Under the pieces are notes generated by a model, which made no database searches, was not told where the DNA came from, and saw nothing but the letters and a program-made list of their open reading frames with translations. From Aeromicrobium sp. 9AM (GTDB lineage Bacteria > Actinomycetota > Actinomycetes > Propionibacteriales > Nocardioidaceae), in NCBI RefSeq assembly GCF_902506105.1, contig NZ_LR733304.1:186001-250000 (forward strand): 64,000 nt of DNA, written 5' to 3'. This document shows positions 58,888 to 64,000 of this stretch, piece after piece (the first letter of the stretch is position 1; each line of letters begins with the position of its first letter). The position numbers and the translations under genes are program-made.

Positions 58888-59100
58888 ATGAACGCGTTTG
58901 AACAGCCGAATGGCCGCGTAGTGCTTGAAGTAACGCGTGATGAGTTGCGGATACTTAGCAACTCGCTGGGAGTGACGCTGGAAAAACTCCACAATGACGA
59001 CGCCGAATACAGCACGCGAGTCGGCGCGACCAGCGAGGAAGGTCGCGCGTTGAAGAGAGAGTTCCGCGAACTATCCATGCGCCTCCCTCGAGTCGAATGA
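58888..59100 (+). CDS. Small 70-residue protein, possible immunity partner
   Basis: A 70-residue acidic protein (MNAFEQPNGRVVLEVTRDELRILSNSLGV, ending LSMRLPRVE) with two helices and a beta start. Its position nine bases after the toxin-like fragment is typical of an immunity gene. GAGGAC lies just before the ATG. Function is inferred from position only. Confidence 0.5.
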   Translation: MNAFEQPNGRVVLEVTRDELRILSNSLGVTLEKLHNDDAEYSTRVGATSEEGRALKREFRELSMRLPRVE

Positions 59101-59447
59101 GCCTCCGTCATCGAGCTCCTGCTGAGGCGGTTGGCTGCACTCCCGTCTGCCGACGCGGACTACACCACTTCATCCTCGCCGCCGGTAAGCTTCACGCCTT
59201 CGCCGTTAACACGATCTTCCACGAGGGCACCTAGCGTGTGCGCGACAGTGAAGGCGTGTCCCAGATCAACCCGGAAGACTCCGATGAAATCGGTCTGGAC
59301 GGCTGGCGACCAGGCAGCTTGACGACGCTCGTGTCTGGAGCTGTGACACCGCGGCTAGAAGTGTTGCGACCGACTCCAGCAGATCTGGCCTCTCGCGGGT
59401 GTGTCGATGGCCTTGGGGAAACACACAACTACTTCGAGGAGTCCACG
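59101..59447. other. Intergenic region before the excisionase-like gene
   Basis: About 350 bases. Short open frames occur, one in frame with the excisionase-like gene, but none shows convincing features. TTGACG and TGTGAC at 17-base spacing near 59320-59350 are a weak promoter candidate. Nothing else seen. Confidence 0.5.
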
Positions 59448-59672
59448 ATGACCGAAAGCTTCAATCGATCCGATTACACCGAAGACATTATCCTGACGCT
59501 CGGCGAGGCTGCAGCTTTGGTACGCGCCCCAGTTGCCACTCTGCGGTACTGGCGCCACATGGGAACCGGACCGCGCAGCTTCCGCGTCGGCCGTGCCGTT
59601 CGCTACTGGCGGGCCGATGTGGTCGCGTGGCTGCACGAGCAGACGATCCACAGCGGCGTCGGTAGTCCTTGA
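59448..59672 (+). CDS. Excisionase-like helix-turn-helix protein
   Basis: A 74-residue protein with a MerR/excisionase-type winged helix: LTLGEAAALVRAPVATLRYWRHMGTGPRSFRVGRAVRYWRADVVAWLHEQ. This is the AlpA/Xis pattern that helps integrases excise. A CGAGGAG ribosome site lies seven bases before the ATG. It is 42 bases upstream of the integrase on the same strand, as expected for Xis-Int. Confidence 0.87.
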   Translation: MTESFNRSDYTEDIILTLGEAAALVRAPVATLRYWRHMGTGPRSFRVGRAVRYWRADVVAWLHEQTIHSGVGSP

Positions 59673-59714
59673 TGACCCTCGTCGACCCATCGAGACTGGG
59701 ACGAGGAGGCGGTC

Positions 59715-61055
59715 ATGGCCAGCATTGAGAAGCGCACAGCGAACGGCAAGAGCGTCTGGCGTGCGCACTACCGAACACCCGCCGGGAAGCAACGCAACAA
59801 GACCTTCCACCGCAAGGTCGATGCCGAACGGTTCCTGACCAGTGTCGAAAGCTCGAAGAACACCGGTTCGTACGTCGACCCGGCGCTCTCGCGAGTGACC
59901 GTGGGGGAGTGGGCAAAGCTCTGGCTCGCGGGCCAGACCCAGCTCAAGCCGACGACCCAGGAGCGGTATGAGGGTGTCGTGCGCAAGCACATCAATCCGA
60001 CGTGGAGCAACGTCAAGCTCTCCGCTGTGTCGCACTCCGAGGTCCAGGTATGGGTCACCGAGCTGACGAGGACCCAGTCGCCGGCGTCGGTTCGCAAAAT
60101 CCACCGCGTGCTTTCGCTCATGCTCGACATGGCCGTCAGGGACGGGCGGCTCGTTCGGAACGTCGCCACCCAGGTCAACCTCCCGCGACCGGTCAAGCAC
60201 GAGAGGCGTTACCTGACCCATGCGCAGGTCGATGCCCTGGCCCAGGCCTGCGGCTACCCAGCCGAGGTCAGCAAGCATCGAGCTCATGACGAGCGCACCA
60301 ATGAGATGTATCGCCTCGTCGTCCTGTTCCTGGCCTACACGGGCGTGCGGTTCGGGGAGATGGCGGCATTGCGCGTGCGACGCATCGACCTCGAGAAAAG
60401 GCGGGCCGTCATCGCCGAATCGGTCACCCCGGTGCAGGGACTCGGCATGGTGTGGGGCACCACCAAGACGCACCAACGACGGGAGGTGCCGATTCCGCGA
60501 TTCCTCGTCGACGACCTGGCCCAACACCTCAAGGACAGGGAGCCGGACGACCTCGTCTTCGCTGGCATCCGCAGCGGAAATCCGTTGCGGGTGTCAGGAT
60601 TTCGGAAGGTGTTCAGGCCGGCAGCAGAGTCGATCGGCATCCCTGATCTCTACCCGCACGAGCTGCGGCACACTGCCGCGTCCCTGGCGATCGCGTCCGG
60701 TGCTGACGTCAAGGTCGTGCAGCAGATGCTCGGTCACGGGTCGGCGACGATGACCCTCGACACGTACGGCCACCTCTTCGAGAACCGGCTCGACGAGGTG
60801 GCCGACGCGATGGATGCAGCTCGCAATCTGGAGCGTGGATCGGCGCCCGCGCTACCCGCTGAACGTGCTGTTGCCAAAGTGTTGCCAATTCAGCACCCGG
60901 ATGAGCGGTTGTCCAGGTTGTTGGAAGGCATCGTTGCAGGTCAGATGCCATTTGAAACTGGCACCCCCAACGGGATTCGAACCCGTGCTACCGCCGTGAA
61001 AGGGCGGCGTCCTAGGCCGCTAGACGATGGGGGCCGGAAAACCCGTTCAGCATAG
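59715..61055 (+). CDS. Tyrosine-type site-specific integrase of the tRNA-Glu element
   Basis: A 446-residue tyrosine recombinase: AP2-like arm-binding N terminus (SIEKRTANGKSVWRAHYRTP), SAM-like core-binding domain and catalytic domain with Arg212 (TGVRFGEM), His315-x-x-Arg318 (HELRHT), His341 (LGHGSA) and Tyr351 (DTYGHLF). The coding sequence runs through the 46-base core repeat (60957-61002) and ends at 61055, beyond the tRNA-Glu gene on the other strand. Residues 430-446 are therefore encoded by host tRNA and flanking sequence, and would be replaced after excision. Confidence 0.93.
   Translation: MASIEKRTANGKSVWRAHYRTPAGKQRNKTFHRKVDAERFLTSVESSKNTGSYVDPALSRVTVGEWAKLWLAGQTQLKPTTQERYEGVVRKHINPTWSNVKLSAVSHSEVQVWVTELTRTQSPASVRKIHRVLSLMLDMAVRDGRLVRNVATQVNLPRPVKHERRYLTHAQVDALAQACGYPAEVSKHRAHDERTNEMYRLVVLFLAYTGVRFGEMAALRVRRIDLEKRRAVIAESVTPVQGLGMVWGTTKTHQRREVPIPRFLVDDLAQHLKDREPDDLVFAGIRSGNPLRVSGFRKVFRPAAESIGIPDLYPHELRHTAASLAIASGADVKVVQQMLGHGSATMTLDTYGHLFENRLDEVADAMDAARNLERGSAPALPAERAVAKVLPIQHPDERLSRLLEGIVAGQMPFETGTPNGIRTRATAVKGRRPRPLDDGGRKTRSA
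60869..60888 (+). repeat. Candidate integrase arm-site repeat, right
   Basis: TGTTGCCAAAGTGTTGCCAA: two GTTGCC boxes 11 bases apart inside the integrase coding end, 68 bases from the core. Identical in 18 of 20 positions to 39555-39574. Confidence 0.55.
60957..61002. other. attR: right 46-bp tRNA-Glu core repeat
   Basis: Identical over 46 bases to 39390-39435. It forms the 3' half of the intact tRNA-Glu gene and, on the other strand, codons about 415-429 of the integrase. The repeat ends where the left copy continues with TGGAA and this one with GGCGG. Confidence 0.85.
60959..61034 (-). tRNA. tRNA-Glu (TTC), insertion target
   Basis: A full 76-base cloverleaf on the minus strand including an encoded CCA: acceptor GCCCCCA/TGGGGGT, anticodon loop CTTTCAC with anticodon TTC, T loop TTCGAAT. 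Its 3' half (60959-61002) is the element-borne copy, so the tRNA was restored by integration. Confidence 0.95.
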
Positions 61056-61101
61056 TGGGTGAGGCAGGTGCCGCCCAAACCGCATCAGGCAGGATGGACG
61101 C

Positions 61102-61452
61102 ATGATCGAGGTCAGCGAGGATCGCTTCGCCGAGCTCGTCGAGGCCGCGTTCGCCGACGTGCCCGATGAGCTCGCAGCGCTGCTCGACAACGTCGTGCTG
61201 TTCATCGAGGACGACGCACCCGCTGACGATCCCACCCTGCTGGGCTTCTACGACGGCATCCCGCTGACCGAGCGCGACACGTCGTACGGCGGTGTCATGC
61301 CCGACCGCATCTACGTCTACCGCAACCCGACGCTCGCGATCTGCGACACCGAGCAGGACGTCATCGAGGAGGTGGGCATCACCGTCGTGCACGAGATCGC
61401 CCACCACTTCGGCATCGAGGACGACCGCCTGCACGAGCTGGGCTATGCCTGA
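61102..61452 (+). CDS. Metallopeptidase family protein (zincin-like)
   Basis: A 116-residue protein of the PF06262 type. The zinc motif [19 protein letters not shown] contains HExxH with a distal His two turns later, as in minimal zincins. FAELVEAAFADVPDELAALLDNVVLFIEDDAP is the conserved N-terminal block. CAGGAT lies six bases before the ATG, a possible leaderless -10. The pirin-like gene starts inside its end (eight-base overlap). Cytoplasmic; no known substrate. Confidence 0.88.
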   Translation: MIEVSEDRFAELVEAAFADVPDELAALLDNVVLFIEDDAPADDPTLLGFYDGIPLTERDTSYGGVMPDRIYVYRNPTLAICDTEQDVIEEVGITVVHEIAHHFGIEDDRLHELGYA

Positions 61453-62107
61453 GATCCGCCGCGCCGACGATCGCTTCCGCACCGACGGCGACGGGGTGTC
61501 GACGTGGCACAGCTTCTCGTACGGCGCCCACTACGACCCCGACAACGTCGGCTTCGGCCCGCTCATCGCGATCAACACCGAGCGCATCGACGCCGGCCGC
61601 GGCTACGAGCTGCACCACCACGCCGACGTCGAGATCGTGACGTGGGTGCTGCAGGGCGCGCTGCACCACGAGGACGGGACGGGCCACCGCGGGATCATCC
61701 GCCCCGGCACCGCGCAACGGCTCAGTGCCGGCACGGGTGTCCAGCACTCCGAGCAGAACGCGTCGGCCGACGAACCTCTTGTGTTCGTGCAGATGATGCT
61801 GGGCTCCGACCACGACGGCGAGCCCGAGTACGCGCAGGTCGACGTCGATCCGCACCCCGGTGAGCTGACCCCGACGGTCGACGTCCACACTGCGGCGGAG
61901 CTCCTCGTCGTACGCCTGACGGCCGGCCAGACCGTGACGGTCCCGGCGGCCCGCCGCAGCCTCGTGCACGTGATGGTCGGCTCCGTCGACCTCGGCGGCA
62001 CCACGCTGACCAGCGGCGATGAGGCCCGCATGACGGACGAGGGCGCGTACGATCTGAGTGCTGCCGGCGACGGCGGCGACGTCCTGGTCTGGCAACTGCA
62101 GAGGTGA
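61445..62107 (+). CDS. Pirin family bicupin
   Basis: A 220-residue pirin-like protein. The metal cupin has [30 protein letters not shown] and the iron ligands His in HHH and the later HSEQN segment; [26 protein letters not shown] is the usual N-terminal pirin block. Members include quercetinases. The ATG at 61445 overlaps the metallopeptidase gene by eight bases, and aroQ follows after four bases, so the three may be co-transcribed. Confidence 0.88.
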   Translation: MPEIRRADDRFRTDGDGVSTWHSFSYGAHYDPDNVGFGPLIAINTERIDAGRGYELHHHADVEIVTWVLQGALHHEDGTGHRGIIRPGTAQRLSAGTGVQHSEQNASADEPLVFVQMMLGSDHDGEPEYAQVDVDPHPGELTPTVDVHTAAELLVVRLTAGQTVTVPAARRSLVHVMVGSVDLGGTTLTSGDEARMTDEGAYDLSAAGDGGDVLVWQLQR

Positions 62108-62111
62108 ACGC

Positions 62112-62537
62112 ATGACGGTCCTCGTCCTCAACGGCCCCAATCTCGGCCGTCTCGGCGTGCGCGAGCCCGACGTCTACGGCATCGCCACGTATGCCGACCT
62201 CGTCGCGCGGTGCGAGGAGGTCGCCAAGGAGGCCGGTGTCGAGGTCGATGTACGTCAGACCGACACCGAGGCCGAGATGATCGGCTGGCTGCACGACGCC
62301 GCCGACGCCGGCTCGCCCGTCATCCTCAACGCCGGCGCGTGGACCCACACGTCCGTCGCTGTGCGCGACGCCGCCAGCCAGTTGACCGCCCCACTCGTCG
62401 AGGTGCACCTCAGCAACGTGCACGCGCGCGAGTCGTTCCGTCACACGTCGTACCTCAGCGACATCGCCGCAGCGGTCGTCGTGGGCATGGGCATCGAGGG
62501 TTACGCCGCAGCAATTCGGTTCGTGGCTGTCTCTTAG
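62112..62537 (+). CDS. aroQ: Type II 3-dehydroquinate dehydratase
   Basis: A 141-residue dodecameric-type dehydroquinase, third step of the shikimate pathway. [20 protein letters not shown] carries the active-site loop (Asn, Arg) and Tyr; [16 protein letters not shown] is the conserved Asn-x-Gly block; [17 protein letters not shown] supplies the catalytic His and binding Ser. Start: ATG 62112, after GGTGAACGC. Length is normal for type II. Confidence 0.95.
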   Translation: MTVLVLNGPNLGRLGVREPDVYGIATYADLVARCEEVAKEAGVEVDVRQTDTEAEMIGWLHDAADAGSPVILNAGAWTHTSVAVRDAASQLTAPLVEVHLSNVHARESFRHTSYLSDIAAAVVVGMGIEGYAAAIRFVAVS

Positions 62538-62579
62538 GTCAACCTGCGATGTGCGTGCTCCCACTCCGGGTCTAACCTG

Positions 62580-63944
62580 ATGGACGTGAAAGGTTGGCAG
62601 GCCCACGGGGAAGCCGTTGACCGGTTGCTGGCGTCCTACGGACGGATAGCGCCCGGAGACCGCATACGTCTGGCCAAGAAGACGTCCAACCTGTTCCGTC
62701 CGCGCCAGGGCAACGACTCGCCGGGCCTCGACGTCAGCGGGCTCGACGGCGTCATCGCGATCGATGCCGAGGCGCAGACCGCCGACGTGCAGGGCATCTG
62801 CACCTACGAGCAGCTCGTCGCCGAGACGCTGGCGCAGGGCTTCATCCCGTACGTCGTCCCGCAGCTGCGCACCATCACCCTGGGTGGCGCCGTGACGGGC
62901 CTGGGCATCGAGTCGACATCGTTCCGCAGCGGCCTGCCGCACGAGTCGGTGCTCGAGATGGACATCCTCACGGGCTCCGGCGAGATCGTCACGGCAGCGC
63001 CCGAGGGCGACCACGCGGACCTGTTCGAGGCGTTCCCCAACTCGTACGGCACCCTCGGCTACGCCACGCGGCTGAGGATCAAGCTCGAGAAGGTCCCTCC
63101 GTTCGTGACCCTGCGCCACGTGCAGGTCGCCGATGCCGCCGCCGCGGTCAAGGCCATCGAGGTCATCGCCGAGACCGGCGAGTGGCACGGCGAGCGGGTC
63201 GACGGCCTCGACGGCACGGCGTTCAGCCCCGACGAGATCTACCTGACACTGGCGCACTTCACGGACACCCCGCAGACCGTCAGCGACTACACGGGCCAGC
63301 AGATCTTCTACCGGTCGATCCAGGCCCGCGAGACCGACGCCCTGACGATGAACGACTACATCTGGCGCTGGGACACCGACTGGTTCTGGTGCTCGGGTGC
63401 GTTCGGCGCGCAGAACAAGTGGGTCCGCAAGGTCTGGCCCACCAAGTGGCGGCGCAGCGACGTCTACCACCGGCTGGTCGGGCTCGACGAGAAGATCGGG
63501 CTCAGCAAGGTGCTCGACCGCATCAAGAAGGTGCCGGGCCGCGAGCGGGTCATCCAGGACGTCGAGGTGCCGGTCGACCGGCTGCCGGAGTTCCTCGAGT
63601 GGTTCGACGCCGAGGTCGGCATGCGGCCGGTGTGGCTGTGCCCGCTGCGGACGACCCGCACCTGGCCGGTCTACCCACTGACGCCCGGCGAGACGTATGT
63701 CAACGCCGGCTTCTGGGGCACCGTCGAGGTCCCGGCCGGCAGCCCAGAGGGCATGGTCAACCGCAAGATCGAGGACTTCGTGCACACCCTCGGCGGGCAC
63801 AAGTCCCTCTACTCCGAGGCGTTCTACGACCAGGAGACATTCGAGCAGATGTACGGCGGCGAGGTGCTCGCCGCCGCCCGCGGGCGATACGACCCCGAGG
63901 GCAGACTGAGCACCCTGTACGAGAAAGCGGTGAGGAACTCATGA
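62580..63944 (+). CDS. FAD-binding oxidoreductase, DHCR24/TmsA-like
   Basis: A 454-residue FAD-dependent reductase with a PCMH-type FAD domain (residues about 30-180: LRTITLGGAVTGLGIESTSFRSGLPHESVLEMDILTGSGEIVTAAPEGDHADLFEAFPNSYGTLGYATRLRIKLE) and a DIMINUTO/DHCR24-like C-terminal domain. In mycobacteria and Rhodococcus the homologue (Rv3719/TmsA/BfaA) reduces the methylene intermediate of 10-methyl fatty acids and is next to the methyltransferase. The stop overlaps the start of the next gene (ATGA), consistent with such an operon. Confidence 0.85.
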   Translation: MDVKGWQAHGEAVDRLLASYGRIAPGDRIRLAKKTSNLFRPRQGNDSPGLDVSGLDGVIAIDAEAQTADVQGICTYEQLVAETLAQGFIPYVVPQLRTITLGGAVTGLGIESTSFRSGLPHESVLEMDILTGSGEIVTAAPEGDHADLFEAFPNSYGTLGYATRLRIKLEKVPPFVTLRHVQVADAAAAVKAIEVIAETGEWHGERVDGLDGTAFSPDEIYLTLAHFTDTPQTVSDYTGQQIFYRSIQARETDALTMNDYIWRWDTDWFWCSGAFGAQNKWVRKVWPTKWRRSDVYHRLVGLDEKIGLSKVLDRIKKVPGRERVIQDVEVPVDRLPEFLEWFDAEVGMRPVWLCPLRTTRTWPVYPLTPGETYVNAGFWGTVEVPAGSPEGMVNRKIEDFVHTLGGHKSLYSEAFYDQETFEQMYGGEVLAAARGRYDPEGRLSTLYEKAVRNS

Positions 63945-64000
63945 CCACAGACGTGGGAGTACGGCTGTCGATCGCGGATGCGCTCGGCCGGCTCATGAAG
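63941..64000 (+). CDS. Start of a downstream gene, probably SAM methyltransferase (partial)
   Basis: Only 20 codons are in the window: MTTDVGVRLSIADALGRLMK. The ATG overlaps the stop of the TmsA-like gene by four bases. By analogy with the Rv3719-Rv3720/TmsA-TmsB order it should be a cyclopropane-fatty-acid-synthase-type methyltransferase, but the visible residues do not prove it. Confidence 0.5.
   Translation, partial: MTTDVGVRLSIADALGRLMK

Larger units (their letters stand above)
39390..61002. mobile_element. Integrated genetic element (about 21.6 kb) in tRNA-Glu
   Basis: Bounded by the 46-base att repeats, with a tyrosine integrase and an excisionase-like gene at the tRNA end. Cargo comprises an HTH/nucleotidyltransferase pair, a polysaccharide/surface locus, a YobI-like fragment, a toxin-end/immunity-like pair and IS debris. 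No replication, conjugation or phage structural gene is seen, so it is an integrative island that would need a helper to move. Parts around 55.6-59.4 kb have visibly lower GC than the core. Confidence 0.85.

Noticed and set aside
59238..59447. In-frame upstream extension of the excisionase-like gene
   Set aside because: A CGAGGAG ribosome site just before the ATG at 59448 and the compact 74-residue domain fit a normal Xis; the extension has no domain.
61722..63800. A 692-codon minus-strand open frame
   Set aside because: Runs antisense to aroQ and the TmsA-like gene; composition is that of a shadow frame.
1..64000. CRISPR array, prophage structural genes, rRNA operon
   Set aside because: No regularly spaced repeats with unique spacers, no capsid/terminase/tail genes and no rRNA sequence were found. 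The only regular repeats are coding decapeptides at 1074-1790.

Overview
The window is about 64 kb of high-GC chromosome with dense, strongly G/C-third-position-biased genes. It suggests a Gram-positive actinobacterium, most likely in or near the Nocardioidaceae (Aeromicrobium-like). That placement is inference. It rests on a DUF3073 protein, a valine dehydrogenase, a PGPGW membrane protein, an MSMEG_6728-type protein, widespread leaderless starts, and a TmsA/Rv3719-like oxidoreductase followed by the start of another gene at the right edge, the arrangement expected for 10-methyl-branched fatty acid synthesis. No CRISPR array, rRNA or replication origin was seen.

Left part (1-39 kb), core chromosome: an ABC exporter; a protein built of ten-residue repeats; a ferredoxin-reductase-like flavoprotein coupled to a 51-residue ORF; an OYE-type flavin enzyme; the purine genes purL, purF and purM with a sterol-carrier-like gene coupled to purL; a phosphodiesterase, a secreted DUF1906 hydrolase and an acyl-CoA synthetase; valine dehydrogenase; several small membrane proteins; a TetR/SDR pair divergent from a sterol-desaturase-like enzyme; a D-amino-acid lyase, a second SDR and a VOC protein; tRNA-Phe and tRNA-Asp with their terminators; cysteine dioxygenase coupled to a rhodanese; a four-gene OpuC-type osmoprotectant importer; two MMPL transporters, one divergent from a histidine kinase/response regulator pair and one behind a TetR gene; then gluQ, a serine hydrolase, a GNAT enzyme and an ANTAR protein.

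Middle-right part (39.39-61.00 kb), an integrated element: a 46-bp direct repeat equal to the 3' part of tRNA-Glu(UUC) lies at 39390-39435 and again inside the intact tRNA at 60957-61002. Between the copies lie an HTH/nucleotidyltransferase pair resembling a toxin-antitoxin, a surface-polysaccharide locus (polyprenyl-phosphate sugar transferase, glycosyltransferase, pyruvyl transferase, a flippase-like and a ligase-like membrane protein, a tyrosine autokinase), an LPXTG surface protein, two DUF4012 proteins, a BNR-like exported protein, VanZ, a small secreted protein, a decayed recombination zone (integrase fragment, IS3-like remnant, 5'-truncated YobI-like protein, orphan toxin-end/immunity-like pair), an excisionase-like gene and a tyrosine integrase. 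The integrase reads through the attachment core into the host tRNA, so its C-terminal tail changes on excision. A 20-bp near-identical direct repeat inside each end looks like integrase arm sites.

Right edge (61-64 kb), core again: a zincin-like metallopeptidase, a pirin-like bicupin, aroQ, the TmsA/DHCR24-like flavoprotein and the first codons of the next gene.
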